Part shown: piece after piece, positions 47,457 through 58,802 of the stretch
Position numbering within the stretch: the stretch's first letter is position 1
Layout: each line of letters opens with the position of its first letter
Origin: Meta bourneti
Lineage: Eukaryota; Arthropoda; Arachnida; Araneae; Tetragnathidae
NCBI GenBank assembly: GCA_933210815.1
Contig: OW119924.1
Span: 13,563,926 to 13,627,925 of the forward strand
Reading direction: 5' to 3'
Length of the DNA: 64,000 nt
Notes under the pieces: generated by a model
What the model saw: the letters and a program-made list of their open reading frames with translations, nothing else
Told to the model about the DNA's origin: nothing
The model's database searches: none
Translations under genes and position numbers: made by a program

Positions 47457-48864
47457 CACTGTTGGCCACCGTAAATGCAACACCCTGAAGGAAGCATGCA
47501 AATAATATGAAATTTACAACATGCATTAGCGGAGGTGAGATATGCAAATGATTAGAATTTCAGCGCAGACGCACATCACGCGCGCCTGTGGCGCCACTTC
47601 AAAGCGCTATTTAAGGCTTGAAGATTTCGACGATTTCAAGTACGGCAATTGTGTTTTTCTTGTGGTTTTTCAAAAAAACGATCAATTATGCCTCGTAGAA
47701 AACAGCGATCATCTTTTGATCAAGTATCCGAGTTCGACAGAGGAAGGATAGTGGCCTACCGAGATTGTGGATTATCTTTCAGGGAAATCGGTAGTCGTGT
47801 TGGACGAAACCAAACAACTGTAATGCGGTTATGAGATCGTTGGATGCAGGAGGGTACGACGGACCGACGTGTTCGATCGCATCCACCTCAGTGCACCACT
47901 TCACGTGATGACAGGCATATTGTGCGTATGGCAGTGACGGATCGCTCAGCCACATCACGAACCATAGCACAGCACATTCAGTCTGTACCGCATCATCCAG
48001 TGTCTGCGCGTACCATTCGACGCCGTTTACAGCAGAGTGGTCTGTCCGCAAGACGTCCATTGCTTCGTCTACCCTTGACGCAGAACCACAGACGTTTCCG
48101 TCGCCAATGGTGCGATGAAAGAAGGATGTGGACGGCAGAATGGAATGAAATTGTCTTTACTGACGAGTCACGCTTCTGTCTGCAACACCACGATGGTCGG
48201 ATTCGAGTCTGGAGACACCGTGGAGAGAGGATGCTGAACAGCTGCGTTATGCACCGCCACACTGGTCCTGCACCGGGTATTATGGTATGGGGCGGTATTG
48301 GATATCACTCTCGCACTCCTCTAGTACGCATTGCCGGTACTTTAAACAGCCAGCGCTACATCTCCGAGGTGTTGGAGCCAGTTGTCCTTCCTTACCTTCA
48401 GGGCTTGCCCACAGCCATATTTCAACAGGATAATGCGCGACCACACGTGGCACGCATTGTCCAAGGGTTCTTCGTCAATCGCCAGATTGAATTGCTTCCC
48501 TGGCCAGCTCGCTCTCCGGATCTTTCGCCGATAGAAAACATGTGGTCCATGGTTGCTCAACGATTGACCCAGAATACATCCCCAGCTGCCACACCAGATC
48601 AACTTTGGCAACGTGTGGAAGCTGCTTGGTCTGCTGTACCCCAAGAACACATCCAAAGTCTCTTTGAATCAATGCCGAGGCGTGTGGCAGCGGTGATCTC
48701 CAACAATGGCGGCTACTCTGGCTACTGATTTTGGCAGGAACCACACTTCACAGAAATCTATAAATTTAATCATTTGATACTTGGTCAACATGTTATCTAC
48801 AAAATAAATTTTGTTGTGATATCTCTTGTCTTTCTTGGTGTTGCAATTTGGGTGGCCAGCAGTG
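47457..48864 (+). mobile_element. Tc1-like DNA transposon, nearly intact
   Basis: Inverted ends CACTGTTGGCCACCGTAAAT at the left and GGGTGGCCAGCAGTG at the right, with the GCAACACC match inside. TA stands at 47455-47456 and 48865-48866. The length is 1408 bp and it encodes a DD34E transposase with a single nonsense codon. Confidence 0.93.
47688..48728 (+). pseudogene. Tc1-like transposase, one premature stop
   Basis: From the ATG at 47688 (MPRRKQRSSFDQVSEFDRG) to the TGA at 48726 the frame is 346 codons, the usual length for the family, with one TGA at 47832 just before DRWMQEG. The N-terminal half has two helix-turn-helix regions (GLSFREIGSRVGRNQTTV and SARTIRRRLQQSGL). Catalytic residues are D159 (FTDESRF), D248 (QQDNARPH) and E283 (SPIENMW), giving DD34E spacing. 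The ATG at 47844 after the stop would give a protein lacking the first DNA-binding helix. The enzyme cuts and pastes the element at TA sites. This is the least damaged transposase in the window apart from the Helitron protein. Confidence 0.92.
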
Positions 48865-48866
48865 TA

Positions 48867-48984
48867 TATATATTACTCATATATATTAAATTTCTATATT
48901 CGTATATATATATTACTCATATATATTAAATTTCTATATTCGTATATATATATTACTCATATATATTAAATTTCTATATTCGTG
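48867..48984 (+). repeat. Three 40-bp units
   Basis: TATTACTCATATATATTAAA followed by TTTCTATATTCG, three identical times, directly after the Tc1 element. Confidence 0.92.
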
Positions 48985-49149
48985 TAAGTTTTAGCATTTT
49001 TTCACTAGGAGCCACTTAAAGCAACTTTTATCCTCTGAAGTGTTTCATTCGAACAATTTCAACTTACAACTAGCAGTCTTTTTTGCATGACTTCGAACCA
49101 GTTTTGACCTATTAGTCGAATAAAATATTTCCAAAAATAAGGAAACGAG

Positions 49150-49540
49150 AGAGAGAGATAGATCTTTTCAGAGGTTTCTATTCCAAGGAAATGACCAACA
49201 GAATCTTACTAAAAGATTCTTTTCTAAGGGATGGACCAAAGGAATCTTTCTAAAGAATTCACTTCTAAGAGAAGCAGTAATAGAATAATTCCAAATTATT
49301 ATGCATAAGGAAAGGAGAAATGGAATAATTCGAAAGGATTCTGTTCTAAGGAAAGGATCAATGGAATTATTCCAAAGAAAGATTATATCCTACAGAATGC
49401 ACCAATAGAATCGTACCAAAGAAAGATGATATCCTCCAGAATGAACCAAAGAAAGATTCTTATCTAAGGAAAGGGCCAATGGACTATTTCTCTAAAGGTT
49501 GAAATAATCCATGGATTCTCCTTAGAAAGATATGCTTATT
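49150..49540. repeat. Imperfect minisatellite (about 60-bp units)
   Basis: Units combine AAAGAAAGATTCT, TCTAAGGAAAGGACCAATGG and AATTATTCCAAAG in varying order. The open frames are not meaningful. Confidence 0.75.
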
Positions 49541-49611
49541 TAATCATGGTGTGTGTTGTGGTGTAAAAGCAGCACTACACTAGTCGGAAATCTCACGACG
49601 CTAAGGGTTAA
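49541..49611 (-). repeat. Second TTAA mini-element, half copy
   Basis: GTGTAAAAGCAGCACTACAC, TAGTCGGAAATCTCACGACG and AGGGTTAA are the reverse complement of the start of the element at 49674, 63 bases away, so the two face each other. Confidence 0.7.
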
Positions 49612-49673
49612 GAGCTCAAACATCCAACTTATTTTCATGCATCTAGTCTAAATTAAAGAGGAAAGATTCAACT

Positions 49674-49868
49674 TTAAACCTCTGAGCGTCACGAGATTTC
49701 CGAGTAGTGTAGTATTATTTTTACACCGCAACGGAGACGACTAAATAACCGCATTTAGTGGCTGGAAGAATCCGCTGGCCAAGAAGGTCAAAACTGGTTA
49801 TATATCATGACTGGAAGACTGCGGGGTTACAAAGTGGAATCATGCGTGCGAACACCTCAGAGGGTTAA
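49674..49868 (+). repeat. Second TTAA mini-element family, complete
   Basis: TTAAACCTCTGAGCGTCACG at the left and CACCTCAGAGGGTTAA at the right form inverted ends with TTAA on both sides. It is 195 bp and non-coding. It has CCCTC termini like Pal43 but no palindrome units, so it may depend on a related piggyBac-like transposase. Confidence 0.72.
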
Positions 49869-50353
49869 GTGTTTTTCAGCCTAGTAAATAGTTTAGACAC
49901 ATTTTGTAGACAGGTTTTAGTAGTGTGCCTTGGAAGACTTGCAAGTATGGCCGCTAGTCACGCAAATTCGACCTACGCTCCATGGACTGCTGTATGAATG
50001 GAGAAGAATTTTTATTATTATGAATTATGATTATAAAAATGTTTCTTTCAAAAAGAATTATCTCCAGGTTCCCCTACGAATTTTTGTTTTCTTTCTTCAT
50101 GTTATTGCGAGGATGGTAGTTGTTTTGGGAAATCTGTTTTAATGCTAGAGTGAAATATTTTCATTCGGGTGTATAATTTAATTTTGTGAGAAACTATAAC
50201 AGTTCGATTGCCTTATTTACAGTAAATTACAGCTTGTAAAGAGGAATAATACATTGAAATGGAAGTGGAATGTGTATACTAGCAGAATTACCCGGCAATT
50301 AATTAATTAATCGAGTTGAATTAATTGAATGTTGATTGAAAAGTGATCAGACC

Positions 50354-50880
50354 AATCACTTCTCTTTCATAAAAGAACGCAAACATCGTTTAAGTGTACC
50401 GTAAATAATATTTTTACATCGTTTTAACTTTTTCATAGATTCTGCAATTTACTTATAACGCAAATATGTATACAAGATGTATCCATTCATATGATCTATT
50501 TCATATTCATCGCACTTCAGGTGTAAGATAAACTTCAAAAGCTTTTTCCTAAAGTGACTACTACAGAAGGCGATTTCGAGTTTTGGGTTGATTACTAATA
50601 TCCCCGTCTAATATCAGACTAATCACTTCTCTTTCATAAAAGAACGCAAGCATCATTTAAGTGTACCGTAAATAATATTTTTACATCGTTTTAACTTTTT
50701 CATAGATTCTGCAATTTACTTATAACGCAAATATGTATACAAGATGTATCCATTCATATGATCTATTTCATATTCATCGCACTTCAGGTGTAAGATAAAC
50801 TTCAAAAGCTTTTTCCTAAAGTGACTACTACAGAAGGTGATTTCGAGTTTTGGGGGGGTTGATTACTAATATCCCCGTAG
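50354..50880 (-). repeat. 267-bp tandem duplication
   Basis: The segment starting AATCACTTCTCTTTCATAAA at 50354 repeats at 50621 with only a few changes, ending each time GATTACTAATATCCCCGT. The low divergence indicates a recent duplication inside the Helitron. Confidence 0.93.
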
Positions 50881-51966
50881 GCTCATATTCAGTAAGAATG
50901 GCGAATTTTCGGCTTATGATCTTGCAGATAGTTTTCCTATGAATATGTTTTACTTTTGGCATTATTGCACCTGATATGCGATGTTTTCGAATTTTGTCAT
51001 CAATATGAGAGGATGGTATGGCATTCGGGGATTAATTTATTTTGAAGCAAACACATTATTTTCTGGAAAATTAATTCTATTGAGTGGCACGTGGAATAAC
51101 GGAATAACGGAGCTTGTGTTAAAAATAAATGTCAGTTTTTAGAAAACAGGTCGATTTTACAGCATTTAAAAAATTAAAATCACTGCTTTCAACGAATGTT
51201 TCACATGTATTTAAGTTGCGTAAGAACAGCTTCAATTTATAGAGTATGCAACTTCGACCTTCTGTCAATAAAGACAAAAAATTTCAATTTTTCAAAATTC
51301 CAAACTATAATATTATTACATCAAAAGTCTTATTTAAAATTCCCTTTACTCCAACAGACATTCAGTTTTTAATCGAATCCTTATGATACTTTTTAAATTC
51401 AGAGATTCGGTTTCTAAATCATTGTATCCTAAATTATTGTATAAACCACGTACCTATCTATAATGATAGATGTAGTTGACTATGAAGTACAGCTTTCAAT
51501 AACACCCAAGAAACATGAAATAAATATAAATTTAATTGATTTTAACCGGCTTGTAATGAAAATCTATGTCACAATTTTGAAATATATTTGAACTACATCT
51601 TATGATTACCCGTTTTAAGTTAACGTAACCCATTTTATTTTAAAGTGACTTTTTTAACTTAACCGGTCATTTTAAAATAAGAAATTACGCACCTTACTTA
51701 AAAATGTTTTGTTTTGTACATTTTATTTATTTTTATAAAACAGCATTCTACAAACCATTACGTACTCAACCAAAGACGTGTCGAATTTCGACTTCTTGAG
51801 AATATTCTGAAATAGAGAAATTAGAAAAAAAGACGTTTGAAAATATCGAGACAGTGAATTATTTAGAAAAGAACACATATTTATAATACTTGGAAATGCT
51901 CAAATATGACCTCATCATTTCGCTATCTACCCAAATGCACACAGAATTCAAAATTAAATTTAAAAA

Positions 51967-52251
51967 AAAGTAAAGGTACAGATGTATCTATCGCCTCGTC
52001 TAGTGGTAACGCTCTTGGCGCATTTTCAGTAGCGAGTTATGGCAGGTGAGGGTAATCCATCTTTATTAGGGTTATTCCCGTTTTTATAGGAACGTCGGCA
52101 AGCTGAAAGATTTATACAGATATATTATATTTAAAAAGATAAAAAAAAATTTCTAAGATTTCTTTCCTTGGCGTCATAAAAAGTGAGCCTAAAAACACGC
52201 CAAGACCGTTGACACCAGACAAGGCACTAGATACATCTGTACCAAAGTAAA
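51967..52251. mobile_element. 269-bp MITE with 8-bp target duplication
   Basis: The element at 51975-52243 has inverted ends GGTACAGATGTATCTATCGC and the complement of GATACATCTGTACC, with pairing continuing for about 45 bases (CTCTTGGCG against CGCCAAGACC). The flanks AAAGTAAA at 51967-51974 and 52244-52251 are identical. An 8-bp duplication fits a hAT- or P-type element. It is inserted in the Helitron at 50279-52780. Confidence 0.88.
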
Positions 52252-52890
52252 CATTAATTCTGGCGTTGCCAGATACCAAGTAGCAAAATTACTCTTTTAT
52301 CATCGAGGAATTTTTCGTTTAAGCTTTCCGTGTTCCATTACAAAATGTAAGTTATGTAAAATTAAATATTTTAAATATTCTTTTTTCATGAATATATAAT
52401 ATATAATATTTAAATATTTTAAATATTCTTTTTTATTCATAAATTATTTATATCATGGGAAGAGATAAAAAGTCAGTTCAAACATAAATATTAAAATTTA
52501 ATTTGTTTTGGAAAAAATTGTTTTTCGAGCAATACTGATATAATTTTATTGGGAAATTTGATTTTCGATCAATACTGGTAAAACAAACTGATCTGCGTAT
52601 CGCAATCGTTTTATGCTCAATGTTATTTCTATGACGATTTCGAATTGTTTTAGCCTCTTCTGCACAAATAGAACGGTGGTTAATATATAGCCTACTTTAC
52701 CCGCAGGGCTCTAAGGTAATGTACGAAATTTTGTGTAGATTGGTCAAACGATCTAGATTTGTTTAGAAGACAGACAGCAAGACATAGCAATGTTATCATT
52801 TTAAAGGTGTCACCTGTATCCAAATTTAACATAGAGGCTTGAATTGAATTGAATTTGTACAATGGTTACAATTTTACTGCTGACGAAAAT

Positions 52891-54316
52891 GACTTACACC
52901 ACTGTGTAGACTTAAGCCAATGACTTACACCAGTGTATTTGTCAACAAAATGGATATAAAGTGAACTTTAGAACCTCATAAAAAGATTTTACTCTAAAAA
53001 ATAAGAGAGTAAGTGTTATTACAAATAGACAAAAATCAAAGACTGAATAAATATTCATTCATTATTTTCTTCTGACTCTGGATCCTCAGCTTCTACAATT
53101 TCCAGTGAACCAAGATCGTCAGGTGGAGTCTCCTCACATTCAAGAGTAATTCGAATGGAAAGGAAAAAGTCATGTTTCACTGGTGGAATGTGTACCAGAA
53201 GGTTCATCATGTCCTTCTTCGCTTCTGTAACCGGTCTTCCTCGTGGATACATCACATTTTGATGAACGTTTGCTAGAGATGTTGGTCTACCAGCCCTTTC
53301 TGGTCGTAGATTAAGCACAGAAAATGGCATGTCATCATTCAGTGTTTCTTTATACAGAAGAGTGTAACGACGATCTTTCAAAATCCTAATCTATTGGATC
53401 TTCAACCAGTTAACAGGGCTATTCTCGTCCTTCTTTCTACGTGTGATACAGTGTTCCAAGTTACCAACAGATTTGAAGTCGGCACGTCCCATTTTGGTCA
53501 ACATGAATCTATTTTTCTCCTGCATTTCAGAATAATACTATACCAGTCATCAGAAGTATATATCACTGGCCACTTACCATAGTGGCCCCTTACCATAAAC
53601 GTATGATCAATGATTTCCGCACAGTTGTTATTTCTCTGTATAAACTTCATTAAGTACAATGGTAACTTCAGGTTGCGATTTTGACCTGTACACTCATCAC
53701 TGTACATGATAATGTGCTTTGGTGATGTAACTCTTGATTTAAGATATTTGATAATGCAGGAACCAATTTCCTTGTGACCCGCGAGAATCAATGGTCTCAT
53801 CCCAGCAGTACATAAACCCAGCACCTGTTCCAAGTTCATGGCATCCCAAATTGTAACTGTACTTGTTCCGCTTGTAGTATGCAACAGATGTAGTCAATAC
53901 TGGGAAAGGAAGAGATTTTTCTAGGTCCAACATCACAGTATAGACAGAATCATCTTCAACCGCCTTCACTGCATTCTCATTTCTCGCTTGTCGCGCTTTT
54001 TCTGCTTTTCTAAGATGGAGTTCTTTATCCATGTTTAGTTATCGAATTACCTCCTCATTTTCAACAAGCTTTAATTTTTATAACATAGGCTTCACATTTA
54101 CTGCAGGTATCTTTCAGAGGACTGGAAATGTAAGTTGAACTCATTATTAAAGGTTCGGCGATAGACGGCTTCAGAAACTGAATCAACATTTTTTCCCAGC
54201 GTCTAATGAATCTTGAATTATTTCTTCAGAATCCATTGTTTTATATAGAAATCATACGCGGAGGTGCGGAGTCAGTCGGCACTCTGGCAGCGTTTACAAA
54301 CACAGTAGTGTAAGTC
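52891..54316 (-). mobile_element. Putative DNA transposon with GACTTACACCACTGTG ends
   Basis: GACTTACACCACTGTG (52891-52906) and the inverted CACAGTAGTGTAAGTC (54301-54316) bracket the only coding remains of this region. A second direct copy of the left motif lies near 52921, and another at 55829. No target duplication is clear. The encoded protein is not one of the standard transposases I know. Confidence 0.6.
53055..54032 (-). pseudogene. DUF7869-like protein, frameshifted
   Basis: Reading from 54032 (MDKELHLRKAEKARQARNEN), the frame gives KSLPFPVLTTSVAYYKRNKY and, after a slip near 53880, MYCWDE-type and CIIKYLKSR segments, then MYSDECTGQNRNLKLPLYLM and FMVRGHYGK. I recognise YSDxCxGQNRN and the downstream GH box as the DUF7869 pattern seen in many arthropod repeat-derived proteins; it may be an RNase H-fold enzyme, though that is inference. 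The last part, 53381-53055, ends in an acidic tail (DPESEENNE). At least two frameshifts (near 53880 and 53450) separate the pieces. The short inverted ends around it suggest it is element-borne rather than a host gene. Confidence 0.6.
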
Positions 54317-54686
54317 TGATTCACTCCACTTTACGGATAAACGAAACATATGTTTCCTTTACCGTTATATCTTACACTGCCATCTGTTGACAGTTGAATG
54401 AAGTTCTGACTTTCTTCACGTTTTCTGCTAACACTGGGGTTCAAACTCAATTAAAACATGGGCCATTTAATGCAACTGGTAAGATTCACGCGGGCCACAT
54501 CACATTTACAAATTTTCTTAAAATTATATTTTGAAGTGAGGATTCAGGAATATGGATAGGATAATTAAAACACATTATGTAATTAAGGGAATTTAGGGTA
54601 ATAATTTATAATATTGCTATATAATTGCTTTTATTTAAACGTTTATTTAATTTAATGTACTATTTATAAAACTAAAATTAATTTTT

Positions 54687-55340
54687 TTATCGGAAACAAA
54701 TTTGCCAGCGCTTTCCTGCTACTAGTTTTCCAATATCTGGATTCAAAGACCGAGAACAGACAATCTTTATTATGGCAGATAGATGTTCATCAGTTAATCT
54801 TGATCTGTAGGCCGTTTTATTTAATTCCTTGGACGAAAATAGTTGCTCACACAAGTACGTACTCCCAAAATAAAAAAGGGCTGCGGTGGCCCGGTTGGAA
54901 GAGTAACGGACTAGCAACCGAAGGGTTGCGGGTTCGAATCCAGCCAAACACCGTCGTGTACAAAGGGGGCTGGTGCACGTTAAATCTGTCGTGGCCTCAA
55001 ATGTCCTCACGTTGGCGTGGTGTGGAAGTTTGGAGAGTGGGGTGCCAGCTCAGGTGTTGCCTCGTCATCTGACCGTGGTTCAAAATTACGTGGTGTTGTC
55101 CTCGGATCTTTCCCTTTGGGATTGATCCCGGACCGTCACCAATAGTCCATTGTGTTGCTCCAGTGTGACGTTAATTGAAATACCCCCCCCCCAAAAAAAA
55201 ATAGAAAAAAATTTGTGCAGCAAACTTTTTAATTTCCGGGTATTTTTCACCTAAATAAGAATATATTTTGGGAATTCCTACTTCTCGATATTTTCTTTTA
55301 GCACCTTTCATTCTGGAAATCAATTAATTCCAGTTGTATC
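54687..55340 (-). pseudogene. hAT transposase C-terminus interrupted by SINE-A
   Basis: Upstream of the SINE the minus strand reads GEKYPEIKKFAAQIFFYF (about 55250-55200). Downstream it resumes GSTYLCEQLFSSKELNKTAY, RSRLTDEHLSAIIKI and LNPDIGKLVAGKR, ending at 54687. This is the conserved hAT dimerisation region, as in GTF2IRD2-like proteins. The SINE sits in the middle of the FGSTYLCEQLF block and so destroys it. N-terminal and catalytic parts are missing. Confidence 0.82.
54878..55192 (+). repeat. SINE-A, best preserved full-length copy
   Basis: Reference copy. GGGCTGCGGTGGCCCGGTTG starts the tRNA-like head. The A-box TGGCCCGGTTGG is at 54887-54898 and an exact B-box GGTTCGAATCC at 54931-54941. 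CGGACTAGCAACCG lies between, where a tRNA would have its anticodon arm (TTAGCAA in other copies could be an Ala-type AGC loop, tentative). The unrelated body follows, then TTAATTGAAATACCC and a C/A run. Flanks with CCCAAAATAAAAAA and CCCCAAAAAAAAATAG suggest a target duplication. It is transcribable by RNA polymerase III in principle. Confidence 0.92.
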
Positions 55341-56039
55341 GAAGTGGAAGAATTTTCAACTTTAAAGTATAAAGGCCTAATAAAAAGAAAAATTTGTATT
55401 AACTCTGAAATCATTAAAACGTTTATCGACTTCGTTTTTGATTTCGTCAATTTTACCACAATATTGTGAAAATGAGCAACTTTGATTTTGTACTTTTACT
55501 GCTCACACGTAGGAAAATACGTCAAAACGTTTTTTGTAGATGATTTTTAAACAAAGTCAGTTTTTGTACAAAACTTGCTATTGAATCGTACATATTCGTT
55601 ATTAATTTATCTTTGCTTGTAATTATCATCTTGTAATTTTCTTGTCAGTCGTGACACAAATACTTTAGTTTTACCTGTCATCGATTTAGCGCCACAAAAA
55701 ATTACCATCGTGGGCCACAAAAAATTGCCTCGAGTCCCGCGGTCCGCCAGTTTGACACCCATGTGTTAACAGATTGACTTATCTAGATCTGGTTTCTGTG
55801 TCTAAGTCTTTTTTTTTTTTTTTGAAAAAGTGACTTACACCACTGTAACTTTAACCCGTCCATATATAGATGATAGTTTGAAATGACAAAAGAGTTGTTT
55901 ACTAAAGTTATTACACAACGGTTGTATTGTTATCGGTTTGCTGCATTAATTCAGATGCAGTTTATAAAAAAGCGTACTTTCTGCATTTCTCTTATTCCTA
56001 TACGAGTAGGTATGATGGATAGATAAATGGATAAGTATA

Positions 56040-56635
56040 CAGGGTGAGTCTAAATTGTTTTTACAAAATAAGAAGGGTGATAGTACCCATCCAGACGAGC
56101 AATAATTACCATGGAACATAGGGTCGCATTCCACTCTGAGAGGCAGAAAAGAGTCAAATTAGAATTTCAACATGAACTTACAGCAGTGTTGGAAAAGCGA
56201 ATGCACAATCTGATTTATCGATCAGAGAAAAACTCACAGCAAGTGCTCAAAGTGGCGGCCACGCGTGTCGTTGCACAATTCACACCGGCGAAGGAATGAC
56301 TGTCGCACCCTCTCGAAGATTCCTGGTGTTGTGTTAATTTTGTCTGCGGCAACACCGATTCTCGCTACGAGATCTTCTGCCGAGTTCACAGGCGTCTGGT
56401 ACACTAAAGATTTCATGTGCCCCCAGACCAGGCCATCTTGCTTAGGCGATATGCTATGTAGGCAGGTACAAAACGACGTCAGAGGCCATGATTTGTTCAT
56501 GCTCGGCGCGTTTCGACTTTACTCTTTTCTGCCTCTCAGAGTGGAGTGCGACCCTATGTTTCATGGTAATTATTGCTCGTCTGGATGGGTACTATCACCC
56601 CTCTTATTTTGTAAAAACAATTTAGACTCACCCTG
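56040..56635 (-). mobile_element. Mariner MITE with about 115-bp inverted ends
   Basis: CAGGGTGAGTCTAAATTGTT at the left and its complement at the right are flanked by TA on both sides. Inverted pairing runs for about 115 bases, through CCATCCAGACGAGCAATAAT and CACTCTGAGAGGCAGAAAAG. The middle holds a transposase C-terminus. At 596 bp it is an internal-deletion derivative. Confidence 0.9.
56234..56500 (-). pseudogene. Mariner-like transposase C-terminus
   Basis: The minus strand reads QDGLVWGHMKSLVYQTPVNS, AEDLVARIGVAADKINTTPG and VRQSFLRRCELCND, the C-terminal segment I know from mariner-like transposases with a W-GH/LV--TPV block. The catalytic aspartates are absent. It lies between the long inverted ends of the MITE. 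Confidence 0.8.
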
Positions 56636-56683
56636 TATAGGTAGATATGGTTGATAGATATGTATAGGTGGATAGGTTGAAGA

Positions 56684-56900
56684 TTAACCCTCCTGGTGGT
56701 TGTCTCGATGAGGTATCTCGTCATTAGCAAAACTGGCCAGAGCTTGATGGACGAGATATCTCGTCAATAGAAGGAAAATGATCATATCTTGATCTCGTCA
56801 CCATAAAAAATCGGTAATACCATGATGACTAGATATCTTGCCATTAGCAAAATTGGTCAGATTTTGATGGACGAGGTATCTTGTCGAAATCCCTTGGAAC
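56684..56900 (-). repeat. Pal43 mini-element
   Basis: TTAACCCTCCTGGTGGTTGT at the left. Palindromes include one exact copy at 56750-56765 and variants near 56708, 56828 and 56870. The right end CCCTTGGAACAC has lost its final GGGTTAA. Confidence 0.85.
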
Positions 56901-57370
56901 ACACACTAGCACAAATTAAGTGTGCTTAAAACAATTTTTCAAGCAAAATTACTTAACGTGTTTAAAATTAAATTCCCTATTCGTGCAAATGCTGATTGTC
57001 TCCTCCCTAAAAAATACTATCATAACCTATGTAATAATTCTATACACTGTTATGTTGAAAGCAATATAAATAACAGCTACGTAATTATAAATTCCTTTAA
57101 AATACGTATTTTAATTAAATACCTTTTGACAACGAATTTCGTTAGGTCCCCGCAGTAAAACATAATAAAATACGTTCATTTGTGTAACACTTTTAGATCG
57201 AGCAGTACACTAGATATTACAGTGGTGAATAGAGAGGTAAGCAATTTTGGCCATAAATCATTTATTTCTATTCATATATACAGTGTACTACTTTCTCAGA
57301 CTGTAGATATCGCATCGCGTCCACTCCGAATCTCCGTTCTAAACTAAACTACAATGGCTTAATTTATTTT
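56901..57370. other. AT-rich DNA, nothing recognised
   Basis: A 78-codon frame (56922-57158) has no recognised domain. Confidence 0.5.
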
Positions 57371-57425
57371 GGTCGTCAATAGCCCATTGTGTTGCTCCAG
57401 TGCGACGTTAATTAAAATACCTACC
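57371..57425 (+). repeat. SINE-A, 3' end only
   Basis: GTCGTCAATAGCCCATTGTG and GCGACGTTAATTAAAATACC then TACC match the last 55 bases of SINE-A. Confidence 0.8.
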
Positions 57426-58589
57426 TAATTTATTTTGTGACCTTTATTTGAAGCCACGCTCTGGTAGACTTTCTATCATTTTATGGTTATTGAATTTTGA
57501 CTAGTTACTTTATATATTTATTTACTAGTTATTCATTGCACCAGTCTTCATGAGGAATCACATCCGTTCATCAGAGCTCATGTGATGTGAATCTCTCAGA
57601 TTATATCGAATACTGTTCCGTATCATCATGAAATCTATCCTTGTTATCAAAATAAGGTTAACACTATTCCACAAAATAGAACTGTACGAAAGGTTCTAGT
57701 TTTATAAATGACAAGTGATATAGTTTTGTCTTGATCCCTCAACAACACATAACCTTTCAACCTAGAAAGACGTGGGTGAAACCCTTTAGTACAGAATTCA
57801 TAAAATTAAGATTTACACAAATAAACATACATTTTTTAATGTTTAATAGCAGTTGTCGTTTTATAAGAGAGTAAAAGAGGACCACTTGGTATTTCTTGAG
57901 TCATGAAAGGTATCGGTGTTCGGATTTGAGTGCAAAAAGAAAGCAGATGGTCTAGACGTTGGAACTTGACTCGCTGCGAAAGATAAGTGGATAATTCCAA
58001 TCTTTTTGTTATAAATAAAATCAATATAGTGCGATATTTATCTTATGTGATCATAGTATCCATATACATTTATTCAGAAAGATACATTAGTATTAGATGA
58101 ACATTTGTTCATTTGAATACCAGAGTACTGCTAGGCTTTTAATCATATTTTTATTTTTGTCGATATTTATAATGAAACTGGTGACAATTTGTGGAACAAG
58201 TTTTTGCACCTGACTATCCACCGGGAAGATAAACAACCTTTAGGGTTAAGGAATAAGTAACAACAAAAGCTTCTATTTATATATAAAAATAATAAATCAG
58301 TCTACATCAGGTGTTTTTCAACTTTTTCCCCATCTCGTATCACTATTAAACTAAAATTATGAGGCACACCAGTAAGTAGCAGGTGAAAATCGCTGTGCAA
58401 TACATACATTGCCTTTCACACTGAAAGCAAATGACACAGTTGCTTAAAAGTTAATTCTGAATATTAATACTTTTATTGTAACCAATTTTACATTAGAAAT
58501 AAAGCATTTACAGAATAATTCTATATTGTCATCGATATAAAAATTTAATTAATGTGTAAAAATCTCTTCGATTATTACCCGGTTCCATA
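57426..58589. other. AT-rich DNA with a hAT-like end
   Basis: Near 58309, CAGGTGTTTTTCAACTTTTT followed by GAGGCACACCAGTA resembles a hAT terminal sequence. No partner end or transposase is seen, so I do not call an element. The rest is unremarkable. Confidence 0.4.
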
Positions 58590-58788
58590 TCCCGTTGTCG
58601 TGGTCTAGAAATTTGGAGAGTGGGGTGCCAGCTCAGGTGTTTCCACGTCATGTGACCGTGATTCAAAATGATACGGTGATTCAAAATCCTCGGTTCTTTC
58701 ACATCGGGATGAATCCCGGACCGTCACCAATTACCCGTTGAGTTGCTCCAGTGTGACGTTAATTAACTACCTACCTACCGAACCAATT
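58590..58788 (+). repeat. SINE-A, 5'-truncated
   Basis: Begins in the body (GTCGTGGTCTAGAAATTTGG) and ends TTAACTACCTACCTACC. It contains a small duplication of TGATTCAAAAT. Confidence 0.82.
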
Positions 58789-58802
58789 CCACAAATTCCT
58801 GT

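Larger units (their letters stand above)
50279..52780 (-). mobile_element. Non-autonomous Helitron, decayed
   Basis: The minus-strand 3' end CTAG is at 50279-50282 with the next base T, preceded by GGGTAATTCTG and a broken hairpin (an ATTAATTAATT expansion). The other end resembles the Helitron 5' region (GATTGGTCAAACGATCTAG near 52740) but the exact TC terminus near 52780 is lost. It carries a 267-bp tandem duplication and a nested MITE. No Rep/helicase is present. Confidence 0.75.
54434..55763 (-). mobile_element. hAT remnant with target duplication, split by SINE
   Basis: The ends CTGGGGTTCAAACTC and, at the right, AGTTTGACACCCATG are inverted. The flanks TGCTAACA (54426-54433) and TGTTAACA (55764-55771) match at 7 of 8 bases. 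GCGGGCCACATCAC and GTGGGCCACAAAAAATTGCC lie just inside the two ends. Length is 1.33 kb including the SINE, so most of the element is deleted. Confidence 0.75.

Noticed and set aside
57371..58440. hAT element starting near 58309
   Set aside because: Only one hAT-like end (CAGGTGTTTTTCAACTTTTT) is seen, with no partner end, transposase or 8-bp duplication.
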